A DNA stretch of 64,000 nucleotides from Pseudohongiella sp. (GCF_011050365.1 NZ_DRFV01000015.1:62001-126000); one strand, 5' to 3'. Positions 8,873 to 18,845 are shown, counted from the first letter of the stretch. Notes: generated from the sequence alone by a model not told the origin. Numbers and translations: made by a program.

Positions 8873-9097
8873 TTAGATTACATCTCCATAGTCGGATAAA
8901 AAATTCTCCCAACCAGCATAAGTCACTGATGGGACGCAAACAAGCGAGCGTCATTTTGCGTATCGCCGGTTTTCGCCGAGCGTTTCATATTCTGGGCTCA
9001 AACAACTGAACATGCGGGATATTTTCTCCGATCACTGGGATTGTGCGGCAGAACCGGTTAAAGTTGACTAAACCACAGCAAAAGGATTTATTGAAGG

Positions 9098-10564
9098 ATG
9101 ACAGCGCCCCGTACCAGCCCCTCTTTGTTTCTGTCCGTCATCCCTCTGCTCGTGCTGTTTGCCCTGCTGGGATACAACGTTGCAGTCTATGGTGACGACT
9201 CGCTCAGCGGCGCCAACCAGAGCGCATTGATCATCGCCGCTGCCCTGGCGGCAGCCCTGGGTCTGGCCCGGGGCGAAGCGTGGGCCGATATTCAGGACAA
9301 GATCATCGACAACATCAAGGCTGCCACGCCGGCCGTGTTGATTCTGTTGATGGTGGGCGCGCTGACCGGCAGCTGGCTGATCAGCGGCATTGTCCCGGCC
9401 ATGATCTACTACGGCCTGCAGATCTTCAGCCCGACATTTTTTATTGCCAGCGCCTGCCTGATTACCGCGATCGCGGCTGTGGTCATTGGCAGCTCGTGGT
9501 CGACGTCGGCGACTCTGGGCGTGGCCTTGATGAGCATCGGTTATGCCATGGGCCTGAACCCGGGTCTGGTCGCTGGGGCGATTGTCTCCGGCGCTTATTT
9601 CGGCGACAAAATGTCGCCGCTGTCCGACACCACCAATCTGGCCTCCGGGGTCAGTGGTGTAGATCTGTTTAGCCATATCCGCTATCTCAGTCTGACCGCC
9701 CTGCCCTCGATCATCATTACCCTGGTTGTGTATTTCATGCTGGGGTTATTTATGGGGGCTGATGCTGTCGATGTTAACGATACTGACCGCTATCGTGCCC
9801 TGATCGCCGAGCAGTTCCGGGTATCACCACTGCTTTTGCTGGTACCGGTAGGCGTGATTTTCCTGATCGTGAAAAAAGTGGCGGCGTTGCCGGCATTGTT
9901 CATGGGGGCGCTGGCCGGTGTTGTCTGCGCGGTATTGTTTCAGCAATCGGTGCTGGCCGAGCTGGCGGTGTCCACTGGCGGTCTGTATCAAAGCGTGATG
10001 CAGGCACTGTACGGCAGTACCGCCATTGTCTCCGGCGACCCGGTGCTGGATGAACTGCTGAGCACTGGCGGCATGGCCGGCATGCTCAACACTATCTGGC
10101 TGATTCTGTCAGCCATGGTGTTTGGTGGCGCCATGGAGGCCGGTGGTTTCCTGGCCCGCATCACCCAGGCTTTGATCAGTCGTGTCAGGTCCGATGCCGG
10201 ACTGGTGACAGCGACTGGTGCGACCTGTGTTGTGACCAACGTATCAGCATCGGATCAGTATCTGTCAATTGTGGTACCTGGTCGCATGTTCACCGAAGCC
10301 TATCGTAAACGTGGGCTGGCGCCGCAAAACCTGAGTCGCACCCTGGAAGACACCGGCACCGTGACCTCTGTGCTGGTGCCCTGGAATACCTGTGGTGCTT
10401 ACCATGCCAGCGTGCTGGGTGTGGCAACCCTGGCCTACGCACCCTGGGCGTTTTTCTGTTTGTTGAGCCCGGCGATGACACTGATATTTGCCTGGGCGCG
10501 AATCCGCATCGCGCGCGTTGAAGATGATCCGGCTATTGACGCTGTCATGAAACCGTCTTCTTGA
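9098..10564 (+). CDS. NhaC-family Na+/H+ antiporter
   Basis: This 488-residue inner-membrane protein has about 11-12 hydrophobic segments. NhaC-type signatures include GALTGSWLISGIVPAMIYYGL, SSWSTSATLGVALMSIG, and GAYFGDKMSPLSDTTNLAS around residues 165-185, the conserved ion-path region. Members exchange sodium, or in some cases malate/lactate with sodium, for protons; NhaC proper is a Na+/H+ antiporter. An AAAGGA sequence about 10 bases before the ATG and a GAAGG touching it can serve the ribosome. Downstream, 42 bases away, is a PI-PLC-like gene on the same strand, possibly co-transcribed but with no evident functional link. Confidence 0.88.
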   Translation: MTAPRTSPSLFLSVIPLLVLFALLGYNVAVYGDDSLSGANQSALIIAAALAAALGLARGEAWADIQDKIIDNIKAATPAVLILLMVGALTGSWLISGIVPAMIYYGLQIFSPTFFIASACLITAIAAVVIGSSWSTSATLGVALMSIGYAMGLNPGLVAGAIVSGAYFGDKMSPLSDTTNLASGVSGVDLFSHIRYLSLTALPSIIITLVVYFMLGLFMGADAVDVNDTDRYRALIAEQFRVSPLLLLVPVGVIFLIVKKVAALPALFMGALAGVVCAVLFQQSVLAELAVSTGGLYQSVMQALYGSTAIVSGDPVLDELLSTGGMAGMLNTIWLILSAMVFGGAMEAGGFLARITQALISRVRSDAGLVTATGATCVVTNVSASDQYLSIVVPGRMFTEAYRKRGLAPQNLSRTLEDTGTVTSVLVPWNTCGAYHASVLGVATLAYAPWAFFCLLSPAMTLIFAWARIRIARVEDDPAIDAVMKPSS

Positions 10565-10606
10565 CGTTGCAGACTCGACAGATAACTATCTGACCGAGGA
10601 TGTTGC

Positions 10607-11767
10607 ATGAAATTGACCCTGCCCGCCCTGCTCGCCGGGGCGATGTTGCTGCCCTTTGTGTCCGTCACCCTGGACGCCGACGCTGACCATTGTGCAGCGC
10701 TCAGCGCAAGCAATGCTGAGCAATGCCTGCGTCTCAATCATGTGCAGGTGTTGGGCACCCACAATAGCTACAAGCGTTTCCCGGCACCGGCGTTAGTCTC
10801 CCTGCTCAATGCTTATCGTGACGGCTGGGCCGACGACATCAGCTATCAGCACCGGCCGTTGCCGGAACAGCTGGAAGTACTCGGCATCAGACAATTCGAA
10901 CTCGATGTGTTTGCCGACCCCGACGGAGGCCTGTTTTCACAACCGGCGGGTGGACTGCTGATTGATGACCCGGAGATCAGTCGGATTTCTGAGCGGATGG
11001 ATGCGCCGGGTCTGAAGGTGCTGCATTCCCAGGATGTCGACTATCGGACTACCTGTTCGACCCTGATCGTATGCCTGACACAGATCCGTGACTGGTCAAC
11101 ACAAAACCCAACGCATCTGCCCATCATGATCATGCTGGAACTCAAGGATGGTGCTCGCCAGGATTGGGGGCCGCTGGTTTATACGACGCCGGTGGCTATC
11201 AATACAGATAACATTTTCAGCGTGGATGAGGAAATCTGGCGGGTGTTCGAGCGTTCCCATGTCATCACGCCGGATGATGTGCGTGGCGATTATCCAACGC
11301 TCAATGCGGCCGTTATGGAGGGTGGCTGGCCAACCCTGGCCGAGAGTCGTGGCAAAGTTCTTTTTGCCCTGGACAATACCGGTCGTCATTTGAGCGATTA
11401 TCTGTCGCGTTCGCCCGTGCTGGCGAATCGGGCACTATTCGTGAGCGCAGAGCCGGGCCATCCGGCATCCGGGTTTCTGAAAATGAACAATGTTATTGCC
11501 GAGGCTGACACCATCAGCGCTTATGCAGCCCAGGGTTATCTTATACGTACTCGCTCTGATGTGCCCAGCCACGAAGCCCGCACGGGTGATACCACCCGCC
11601 GCGACCTGGCGCTGGCAAGCGGTGCCCAATACATCAGTACCGATTATGCGGAGCCGTCGCCACTGGGCTCTGATTATCAGGTTGTGCTACCTGATACCGA
11701 CGGTGTCGCCCGCTGCAACCCGGTCAGTGCCCCGGCCGCTTGCCGCAGTTCCTGGCTGGATGAATAA
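10607..11767 (+). CDS. Secreted PI-PLC-like phosphodiesterase (Ca2+-dependent PLC-C1 type)
   Basis: This 386-residue protein has a clear signal peptide (about residues 1-24). The mature part has the TIM-barrel phosphodiesterase pattern of the bacterial Ca2+-dependent phosphatidylinositol-specific phospholipase C1-like group: LNHVQVLGTHNSYK with the first catalytic His, QFELDVFADPDGG with metal-binding acidic residues, VLHSQDVDYRTTC with the second His, and LPIMIMLELKDG. It ends YISTDYAEPSP, a metal- or substrate-side motif common in these barrels. The natural substrate is uncertain; bacteria of this kind often lack phosphatidylinositol, so another phosphodiester or environmental lipid is possible. 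It converges on eda with only 16 bases between stops. Confidence 0.85.
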   Translation: MKLTLPALLAGAMLLPFVSVTLDADADHCAALSASNAEQCLRLNHVQVLGTHNSYKRFPAPALVSLLNAYRDGWADDISYQHRPLPEQLEVLGIRQFELDVFADPDGGLFSQPAGGLLIDDPEISRISERMDAPGLKVLHSQDVDYRTTCSTLIVCLTQIRDWSTQNPTHLPIMIMLELKDGARQDWGPLVYTTPVAINTDNIFSVDEEIWRVFERSHVITPDDVRGDYPTLNAAVMEGGWPTLAESRGKVLFALDNTGRHLSDYLSRSPVLANRALFVSAEPGHPASGFLKMNNVIAEADTISAYAAQGYLIRTRSDVPSHEARTGDTTRRDLALASGAQYISTDYAEPSPLGSDYQVVLPDTDGVARCNPVSAPAACRSSWLDE

Positions 11768-11783
11768 CGCTGATGAGTAACAG

Positions 11784-12425
11784 TCAGGCGCGCTTGAACC
11801 GGGCCAGATGGGCAAGACTGTCGCGGGTGCTGTTGCGGATGGATACCCAGTCTGCAGCGGCGACGCTGTCAGCCTGAAGCATCCAGGAGCCACCGACGCA
11901 CAACACATTGGGTAGTGCCAGGTAGTCGCCGGCATTGCTGGCGTTGATACCACCCGTGGGGCAAAAACTCACCCCGGCCAGCGGGGCGGACAACGCCTTG
12001 AGTAATGCCGGTCCACCGCAGGCGGATGCAGGAAAGAATTTGAAACAGTCGAATCCCAGCTCCATGCCCCCTAGCACTTCTGATGCGGTACTGACGCCGG
12101 GCAGGAATGGCAGTTCCAGTGCCCGTGCGCATTCAGCCAGACTGCTGGTCAGGCCGGGACTGACCGCAAAATCAACATCGACACCGGCGACAGCTTCCAT
12201 GTCAGCTACCGTGTTGACAGTCCCTGCCGCGACGACCAGGGAAGGTATTGCCTGTTTTACCGCCTGAATGGCCGCCAGGGCTGCCGGTGTTCGCAAGGTG
12301 ATCTCCACGGCTCCGATACCGGCATCAAACAGCGCCTGACTGATACTGACGGCCTCTGCTTCCGAATTCACTACCAGCACCGGTAATATGGTCAGGCGGT
12401 TGAGCTGCTCACGTATGTGTGACAT
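11784..12425 (-). CDS. eda: KDPG/KHG aldolase (Entner-Doudoroff)
   Basis: This 213-residue class I aldolase splits 2-keto-3-deoxy-6-phosphogluconate into pyruvate and glyceraldehyde-3-phosphate. The Schiff-base lysine is in FDCFKFFPAS (about residue 130). Other family marks are the catalytic Glu region GAVEITLRTP and the phosphate-binding FCPTGGI. Length is normal for the trimeric enzyme. It is the last gene of the zwf-pgl-edd-eda operon, 30 bases after edd. It could also act on 4-hydroxy-2-oxoglutarate, as E. coli Eda does. Confidence 0.95.
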   Translation of the reverse strand: MSHIREQLNRLTILPVLVVNSEAEAVSISQALFDAGIGAVEITLRTPAALAAIQAVKQAIPSLVVAAGTVNTVADMEAVAGVDVDFAVSPGLTSSLAECARALELPFLPGVSTASEVLGGMELGFDCFKFFPASACGGPALLKALSAPLAGVSFCPTGGINASNAGDYLALPNVLCVGGSWMLQADSVAAADWVSIRNSTRDSLAHLARFKRA

Positions 12426-12455
12426 CTGGTTTTGGCTCCCTGAAGAGATGCATGG

Positions 12456-14285
12456 TTAGTCGAAAACTGAAGCGCCGTTATGGGCGACACCAGCGGCCCG
12501 CCTGAAGGTGGAGAACAGCCCTCGTCCCAGACTGTCAGGCAAAGTATCTTCGTCCGGGGTGAAAATGGCAGCATCGCGTGCTTGCAGGATGTCATCATCG
12601 ACCAGTACCTGTAGCAGGCCAGTGCTGGCGTCAAGTGACAGATGATCTCCGTCCCGAAGCCTGGCAAGTGGTCCTCCATCCAGCGCTTCCGGGCTCATAT
12701 GAATAGCTGCAGCAACCTTTCCGGATGCCCCTGACATGCGGCCGTCAGTCACCAGGGCGACGCGAAACCCCTGATCCTGGAGTGCCCCCAGGCAAGGCGT
12801 CAATTGATGCAGCTCGGGCATGCCGTTGGCCTTTGGACCCTGGAAGCGAACCACGGCAATGACATCCTGCTGCAGTTCACCGGCCTTGAACGCTGCTACC
12901 ATGTCATCCTGGCTGTCGAAGACGCGACATGGCGCTTCGATATGTTGATGCTCAGGCTTGACGGCTGATGTTTTCACGACCCCTTCGCCCAGATTACCGT
13001 GTATCAGCTTCAGTCCACCATGAGCGGAGAATGCATTGTTGATCGGTCGCAGTACATCAAGACGTTGTGATGGCGCGTCGTATTCGACCCACTCGACGTC
13101 ACCGCTCCCGGTCAGCACTGGCTGTCGGGTATACATGTCCATGCCGTCACCCATCAGGCTGTGAACATCTTCGTTGAGCAGGCCGGCCGAGCGCAGCTCC
13201 CGCACCAGATAGGCCATGCCGCCTGCCTGTTGAAATGCATTCACGTCCGCCTCCCCGTTCGGGTAGACACGGGCCAGCAATGGCGTGACGTGTGACAATT
13301 CATCCAGGTCTTGCCAGGTCAGGACGATGCCGGCAGCGCGTGCGATAGCCACCAGATGCAAGGTGTGATTGGTTGAACCGCCGCTGGCGAGCAGGGCCAC
13401 CGCCGCATTCACCAGCGAAGCTTCACAAATCAACTCGGTCAAGGGCCTGGGCTGGTTGCCCTGCTCGGTTGCTGCCAGTACCCGGCGAACTGTCTCTTTG
13501 GTCAATGCTTCGCGCAACGGATCGTCCGGGTTGACGAATGAGGCGCCGGCAAGTTGCACCCCCAGCATTTCAACCATGACCTGGTTGCTGTTGGCGGTGC
13601 CGTAAAAATTGCAGGTGCCGGGGCTGTGGTATGACCCCGATTCCACTGCCAATAGTTCCTCCCGCTCAGCACGCCCCTGGGCATAGCGCTGTCGCACCTC
13701 GGCCTTGGTCTTATTGGGGACACCCGGTCCCATGGGGCCGGCTGGAATGAACCCGGCGGGCAGGTGTCCGAACTGAAGTGCGCCGATCAACAAGCCGGGC
13801 ACGATCTTGTCGCAAACCCCAAGGCACAGTATGCCATCAAACACATTGTGGCTCAGGCTGACTGCAGTTGCCATGGCGATGACTTCGCGGCTGAACAGGC
13901 TGAGTTCCATGCCGGGCTGGCCCTGAGTCACGCCATCACACATTGCCGGCACGCCCCCGGCGACCTGTGCCGTGCAATCATGTTCGGCTGCGGTGGCCTT
14001 GATAATGTCAGGGTAGCTCTGTAGCGGCTGATGTGCAGACAACATGTCATTGTAGGCGGTGACGATGCCCAGGTTGGCGGTTTGCATGCCGGCAATACGC
14101 GTTTTGTCAGGCGCCGAACAGGCGGCAAATGCGTGGGCTATATTGCCACATGACAGCGTCTTGCGAGGTGGGAACCTGGCCATGGTCCGCTGAGCATTGC
14201 TCAGATAGGTCTGCCTTGTTTGCTGACTGCGTGTTCTGATTCGCTCAGTGACGGCTTCAACGGTGGTGTTAATCGTCTGGGGCAT
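12456..14285 (-). CDS. edd: Phosphogluconate dehydratase (Entner-Doudoroff)
   Basis: This 609-residue enzyme of the IlvD/Edd family dehydrates 6-phosphogluconate to 2-keto-3-deoxy-6-phosphogluconate with an iron-sulfur cluster. Conserved parts include [61 protein letters not shown] (cluster-ligand cysteines) and the C-terminal [21 protein letters not shown]. Length is right for Edd. Its start overlaps the end of pgl by 17 bases, suggesting coupled translation. Confidence 0.96.
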   Translation of the reverse strand: MPQTINTTVEAVTERIRTRSQQTRQTYLSNAQRTMARFPPRKTLSCGNIAHAFAACSAPDKTRIAGMQTANLGIVTAYNDMLSAHQPLQSYPDIIKATAAEHDCTAQVAGGVPAMCDGVTQGQPGMELSLFSREVIAMATAVSLSHNVFDGILCLGVCDKIVPGLLIGALQFGHLPAGFIPAGPMGPGVPNKTKAEVRQRYAQGRAEREELLAVESGSYHSPGTCNFYGTANSNQVMVEMLGVQLAGASFVNPDDPLREALTKETVRRVLAATEQGNQPRPLTELICEASLVNAAVALLASGGSTNHTLHLVAIARAAGIVLTWQDLDELSHVTPLLARVYPNGEADVNAFQQAGGMAYLVRELRSAGLLNEDVHSLMGDGMDMYTRQPVLTGSGDVEWVEYDAPSQRLDVLRPINNAFSAHGGLKLIHGNLGEGVVKTSAVKPEHQHIEAPCRVFDSQDDMVAAFKAGELQQDVIAVVRFQGPKANGMPELHQLTPCLGALQDQGFRVALVTDGRMSGASGKVAAAIHMSPEALDGGPLARLRDGDHLSLDASTGLLQVLVDDDILQARDAAIFTPDEDTLPDSLGRGLFSTFRRAAGVAHNGASVFD

Positions 14286-14985
14286 AATAGATCTCGGTCA
14301 GGGTGGTGTTGTGATGTAGCACTGCGCGCACCGGCATGTCCGTGACAGGACCGGGCGCGAATGCTTCTTCCAGTACCTGTCGTTTGGCTTCGCCGCTGAT
14401 ATACAGTATACGTTGATGTGCTGTCAGGATTGTTCTGAGACTCAGGGTCATTCTCGCCACGGGTGCAGCGTCTTCCTTATTACTCTGTGGCTGAATGGCG
14501 CAACAGACCTGTCTGCTGTTACTGGACAGCGCCTCTGTCAGACCTTCCGCATCAGGAAAAAAAGAGGCTGTGTGGCCATCAAGGCCCATGCCCAGCAAAA
14601 CCATGTCCAACGGCAGGGTCTGGCGAGCGATAATGCCACTCAGGGAGTTGGCTGCCGCGAAAACATCAGTATGCGAGGTTTTCATGCCGATGAAAGTGGC
14701 CCGTTGGGCTGCATTCTGAATCAGGCTGTTTTTGACCAGTCTGGCATTGGACTGCGGATGGACTTCGCTAACCCAGCGCTCATCAACCAGACTGACCGTG
14801 ACCGATTGCCAGGGCAAGGCCTGATGTGACATGTGCTGATAAAAACGCTGTGGCGTGCTGCCGCCTGACAACGCGATAGAGGCCTTGCCACGATCAGCGA
14901 CACAACCTTTGATACACTCACCGACTTTGGCGCTTAGCGCCTCCAGCAGTGTTGTCTGGTCCTTGAATTCATGCAACTCCCACAT
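14269..14985 (-). CDS. pgl: 6-phosphogluconolactonase
   Basis: This 238-residue DevB-type lactonase hydrolyses 6-phosphogluconolactone to 6-phosphogluconate. Sequence marks are IALSGGSTPQRFYQHMSHQALPW near the N terminus, VSLVDERWV, and LLGMGLDGHTASFFPDAEGL, all typical of the glucosamine-6-phosphate isomerase/6PGL family. It sits between zwf (22-base gap) and edd (17-base overlap), which confirms the role. Confidence 0.95.
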   Translation of the reverse strand: MWELHEFKDQTTLLEALSAKVGECIKGCVADRGKASIALSGGSTPQRFYQHMSHQALPWQSVTVSLVDERWVSEVHPQSNARLVKNSLIQNAAQRATFIGMKTSHTDVFAAANSLSGIIARQTLPLDMVLLGMGLDGHTASFFPDAEGLTEALSSNSRQVCCAIQPQSNKEDAAPVARMTLSLRTILTAHQRILYISGEAKRQVLEEAFAPGPVTDMPVRAVLHHNTTLTEIYYAPDD

Positions 14986-15007
14986 CTACATACTCCTGTC
15001 TGGCAGT

Positions 15008-16462
15008 TCAATCCTGCCAGCGTCGGCCATCTCTGGCAATAAGCGCGATACTGTCTGCGGGTCCGTTTGATCCAGCCATGTAGTGTAATGACTTTTGTTT
15101 GTTCTGCGTCCAGCCCTCGGCAATATCATCAACCCATTGCCAGGCAGCTTCTACCTGATCAGCGCGCATGAATAGCGTTGAATTGGAGCGCATGACGTCA
15201 TACAGCAGGCGTTCATAGGCTTCCGGGACTCTGCGCTCGGTAAAGGCTTCGGACAGGGACAGGTCCAGCGACACGTTTTCCATGGGAAAGCTTTCATCCA
15301 GGCCAGGGACCTTGTTTAACAGATAAAGCCGAATGCCTTCTTGCGGCTGCAGCTGAATTACCAGACGGTTAGCGCTGTCCTGATGAGTCTGGTCCGGGAA
15401 AATGGCATGTGGCAGTTTCTTGAACTGTACAACAATCTCGCAGAAACGCCTTTGCATGCGTTTTCCGGTGCGCATGTAAAATGGGACACCCGCCCATCTC
15501 CAGTTATTTATGGAGGCCTTGATGGCGACAAATGTTTCAGTTCCAGAGTTTCCGGTAGCATCGCTTTCGTGCTGATAGGATGGCACTGACTGACCATCGA
15601 CGGTACCTGCTGTATATTGCCCGCGCACAGTATGGTCGGTGACGTCCCGTCCTGTCAGCGGTGCCAGGCTGCGTAGTACTTTGAGCTTTTCATCGTGTAC
15701 TGCGCGCGCATCCAATGATGCGGGTGGCTCCATGGCGAGCAGACACAGCAGTTGCATCAGGTGGTTTTGCACCATGTCCCGAAGCGCGCCGGCTTCATCA
15801 TAGAATGGCCAGCGTCCGCCGGAGCCGATGGTTTCTGCCGCGGTTATCTGTACATGATCAATATAGTTGTTACTCCACAGTGGCTCGAACAGGGAGTTGG
15901 CAAAACGAAGTGTCAGCAGGTTCTGGACAGTCTCTTTGCCCAGGTAATGATCAATACGGTAGATCTGATGCTCATTAAAAATATCAGTGAGACTGTTGTT
16001 GATGGCGAGAAATGTTTCACGGCTGCTGCCCAGTGGTTTTTCGATGACCAGCCGCATGTTGTCGCGCACCAGCCCGACCGCCCACAGTGACTGACAAATC
16101 GGTGCAAAAATGCCGGGTGGTGTCGCCAGATAGGTGACCAGGTCACGGTCCGTGTCGGTAAATACTTTGCGTGCCAGCGCGGATAATTCCGCCTCATTGC
16201 TGGCATCCAGCGCATAGTGGGTCAATCGGGTATTGAAGCGTTTCCAGGTGGTTGCGTCGAGTTTCCTGTCCCCCAGTTGTTCCTGCAGCATCTGGCGGGT
16301 TTTTTGTGAAAACGCCCTGGCGGTGTGTCTGGTCCGTGACACGCTGATGATTTTCAGACAATCAGGCAGACACTGGTCCAGATCCAGATGATAGAGCGCC
16401 GGATACAGTTTGCGGAATGCAAGGTCGCCGTCGCCACCGATTATCAGAAAATCACAGATCAT
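15008..16462 (-). CDS. zwf: Glucose-6-phosphate 1-dehydrogenase
   Basis: This 484-residue enzyme oxidises glucose-6-phosphate to the lactone with NAD(P)+, feeding the operon downstream of it. It has the N-terminal nucleotide-binding segment (IIGGDGDLAFRKLYPALY), the active-site signature RIDHYLGKE around residue 170, and the usual C-terminal substrate domain with FYMRTGKRM. The usual GASGDLA is GGDGDLA here, a mild variant. It is the first gene of the operon. No hexR regulator gene is adjacent or in the window. Confidence 0.96.
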   Translation of the reverse strand: MICDFLIIGGDGDLAFRKLYPALYHLDLDQCLPDCLKIISVSRTRHTARAFSQKTRQMLQEQLGDRKLDATTWKRFNTRLTHYALDASNEAELSALARKVFTDTDRDLVTYLATPPGIFAPICQSLWAVGLVRDNMRLVIEKPLGSSRETFLAINNSLTDIFNEHQIYRIDHYLGKETVQNLLTLRFANSLFEPLWSNNYIDHVQITAAETIGSGGRWPFYDEAGALRDMVQNHLMQLLCLLAMEPPASLDARAVHDEKLKVLRSLAPLTGRDVTDHTVRGQYTAGTVDGQSVPSYQHESDATGNSGTETFVAIKASINNWRWAGVPFYMRTGKRMQRRFCEIVVQFKKLPHAIFPDQTHQDSANRLVIQLQPQEGIRLYLLNKVPGLDESFPMENVSLDLSLSEAFTERRVPEAYERLLYDVMRSNSTLFMRADQVEAAWQWVDDIAEGWTQNKQKSLHYMAGSNGPADSIALIARDGRRWQD

Positions 16463-16513
16463 GGTTAACCCCGTCAGTTACTTCAGCAATCGTCCTGCTT
16501 TTGGTTTAAACAA

Positions 16514-16526
16514 GCAAGCTTCTTGC
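16514..16526 (-). terminator. Weak hairpin after the TonB-dependent receptor gene
   Basis: GCAAG and CTTGC form a 5-bp stem with a 3-base loop, followed on the minus strand by TTGTTT. It lies between the receptor stop (16571) and the zwf start. The stem is short, so this is at best a weak terminator. Confidence 0.3.
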
Positions 16527-16570
16527 CAGAAAGTAATCTGACGCGGTTAATCCTGTCATTGGTGGCCGGA

Positions 16571-18802
16571 TCAAAAGCGTCCGCGGATACCTACAATGAC
16601 GTTCCGGCCCGGCAATGGCGCGTAATCTCGCAGGTAGGATGTCGCCACTCTGGCGTCCTCGTTGCCCAGGTTGCGGCCCTGAATGAAGGCCTCCAGTGTA
16701 TTGGCACCAACGTCGAACTCGTAGGCCACGCGCAGATTCACCATGGTATAACCCGGGGTTGCTGTTTCCAGTGCCGGCACCTTGTCCTGCTTCAGCATAC
16801 GGTACACGTCAACACCACCCCGCCAGCCACCGAGATGCCAGTCAACACCAGTACTGACCCGTTCCGGAGAGATACGTGGCAAATAGCTGTTGTCCGCCAA
16901 CCGGGCATTGACGCGGTCATAACCGGCATGCAGGTCGAAGTGACCCCAGTCACTGGTGATCAACTGCCAGACGCCCTGCACTTCCATGCCAGTGATTTCC
17001 GCATCCTGTTGCTCGGTTTCGCGCACCGGGAAGCCCAGGGCAACTTCATCTGTGGTCGCCAGGTAGATAAAATCGGCAACGTCCTTGCGAAATACACTGA
17101 TTTCAAAGTCGAAGAAATCGGCATGACGGTGCAGCGTCAGGTCCCAGGCCTTGGCTGTTTCTGTGCGCAACTCTGCATTACCCTCTTCGTAGCTGAAGGT
17201 GGCCAGGTGCGGACCATCAGCAAACAGTTCGGATTGTGACGGCGCCCGCTGCACCCGGGAAAAGTTGACCGAGGCCTGCCAGGTGTCATTGAACTCATAG
17301 ATACCGCCAATGCTGGCGGAGACATTGCGGAAAGTCCGGCTGTCAACGTCGGCAAGGGCGCCGTGATCATCATGTTCCTCTTCATGCTCGTCATCATGCC
17401 CGTGCTCGCGCAGGTTTACCCTGGTGCGCTCGGCACGTGCACCAAGACTGAGCGTAAAGGCGTCCCACTGGCGTTCCTGAAGCACAAATATACCCGTTGA
17501 GCGGGTTTCATTGTCAGGGACAAATGCTTCGGCGCCTTCTGCTTCGAAGCGCTCACGTTCAAGTTGCAGGCCAAAAGCGCCTTCCCAGCCCCAGATCGGA
17601 ACAGTTTCGAACGACAGTCTGCTTTGCAGCGTCTGCACATCAAACACAGTACCTGCGCCGTGTTCATGATCGTGATCGTCGCCTTCATCTTCCTCGTCAT
17701 GCGCATCCTCGTGCATGCCGCCCATCTCGATCTCGCTATGGGTATAGTCGTTATAGCCCAGACGGAAAGTCGCTCGGCTGATGCCGCGCAGAGGTGAATC
17801 CAGGCCTGCTTTTACGTCCCAGCTGCGCTGCTCCATATCAATGTAGGCAAACTCTTCCTCGTCGGCGTGCTCTTCCCCGTCATGTTCATCCTCGTGATCG
17901 TGCTCTTCTTCAGCGTGGAAATGGGGTGCCGGGACACCGTACTCGGAGTTGTAGGCACGGAACGAGCCACCTATAAAACCGCGCTCACCGATCCAGCTCA
18001 GGCCAGCTGTGCCGGATTGAGACTCGACAAAGCTGTTGAATAACTGGTTGCTTTCGTTGTGGGCTTCGTCTTCATGGGTCTCTTCTTCATGTTCATGGTC
18101 GTCGTTGATGCGTGCCTCGCCCGGAATGCGATAGTCGTCAGCCTCCCGCCAGGAACCATCCAGATGCCAGGCAATATTGCCGGCGCCGCCATCGAGTCTC
18201 AGTACGCCACTGCGTTCATCGGCAACATTGTCACCGCGAATTTCGAAGCGACCTGTCAGCGGCTCTTCAGCGCGCTGTTCCGGGATCCGGCCGTCAATGA
18301 TATTGACCACGCCGGCCGAGGCTGACGAACCATATAGCAGCGTCGCCGGGCCGCGCAGAATCTCGATCTGATCGATCAGCATGGGGTCTACCGTCACCGC
18401 ATGGTCGTCGCTTTGAGTTGAGGTATCGGCGGTAGCCAGGCCGTCTTCCAGAATGCGCACACGGGGACCACCCAGGCCACGGATAATGGGTCTGCCCGAA
18501 CCGGCGCCGTAAAAACTGGACTGCACGCCGGGTTGCTGTTGCAGGGTTTCACCCAGCGTCATGCCGCGACGGTCGGCCAGGTTTTCACCCACCATGACGT
18601 CTACCGGTTGCGCTGATTGCAGCCTGGTGCGGCTCAAGGGCAGCGCCCTGACTATGATTTCTTCCACTTCGGAATAATGCAGGCTGCTGCTTTCCGCTGC
18701 CTCCTCTGTCTGGGCACTGATATTGCTGGAGGCAAGTGATAACAGGGCAGAACTCATCAAGGCGGGAACAATGATGGACAACTTCTTGCGATGAACGAAC
18801 AT
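16571..18802 (-). CDS. TonB-dependent outer-membrane receptor, probably for zinc (ZnuD-like)
   Basis: With the ATG at 18802 the protein is 743 residues. A signal peptide (MFVHRKKLSIIVPALMSSA, cleaved after NISA) is followed by the plug domain: MTLGETLQQQPGVQSS, RPIIRGLGGPRVRILEDG, IEILRGPATLLYGSSASAGVVNI. A 22-stranded barrel follows, ending in Phe (VIVGIRGRF). Four predicted loops, encoded near 18050-18115, 17860-17930, 17640-17725 and 17350-17410, are packed with His, Asp and Glu, such as EEHDHEDEHDGEEH. The family includes Neisseria ZnuD, which binds zinc through a His-rich loop, so zinc is the likeliest cargo; nickel, cobalt or copper are possible. The longer frame to 18877 runs through the dyad at 18827-18845, so the shorter start is chosen. 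Confidence 0.88.
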   Translation of the reverse strand: MFVHRKKLSIIVPALMSSALLSLASSNISAQTEEAAESSSLHYSEVEEIIVRALPLSRTRLQSAQPVDVMVGENLADRRGMTLGETLQQQPGVQSSFYGAGSGRPIIRGLGGPRVRILEDGLATADTSTQSDDHAVTVDPMLIDQIEILRGPATLLYGSSASAGVVNIIDGRIPEQRAEEPLTGRFEIRGDNVADERSGVLRLDGGAGNIAWHLDGSWREADDYRIPGEARINDDHEHEEETHEDEAHNESNQLFNSFVESQSGTAGLSWIGERGFIGGSFRAYNSEYGVPAPHFHAEEEHDHEDEHDGEEHADEEEFAYIDMEQRSWDVKAGLDSPLRGISRATFRLGYNDYTHSEIEMGGMHEDAHDEEDEGDDHDHEHGAGTVFDVQTLQSRLSFETVPIWGWEGAFGLQLERERFEAEGAEAFVPDNETRSTGIFVLQERQWDAFTLSLGARAERTRVNLREHGHDDEHEEEHDDHGALADVDSRTFRNVSASIGGIYEFNDTWQASVNFSRVQRAPSQSELFADGPHLATFSYEEGNAELRTETAKAWDLTLHRHADFFDFEISVFRKDVADFIYLATTDEVALGFPVRETEQQDAEITGMEVQGVWQLITSDWGHFDLHAGYDRVNARLADNSYLPRISPERVSTGVDWHLGGWRGGVDVYRMLKQDKVPALETATPGYTMVNLRVAYEFDVGANTLEAFIQGRNLGNEDARVATSYLRDYAPLPGRNVIVGIRGRF

Positions 18803-18826
18803 GGGTTGGCTCCGACGGCTAATTAA

Positions 18827-18845
18827 TATGATATAGCATATCATA
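18827..18845 (-). promoter_or_regulatory. Zur-like dyad operator before the metal receptor gene
   Basis: TATGATAT-AGC-ATATCATA is a perfect 8-bp inverted repeat with a 3-bp centre, 24 bases before the chosen start. AT-rich dyads of this kind are the binding sites of Fur-family proteins such as Zur. The match is by general form and by the zinc-type target, not by a scored motif. Confidence 0.5.
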
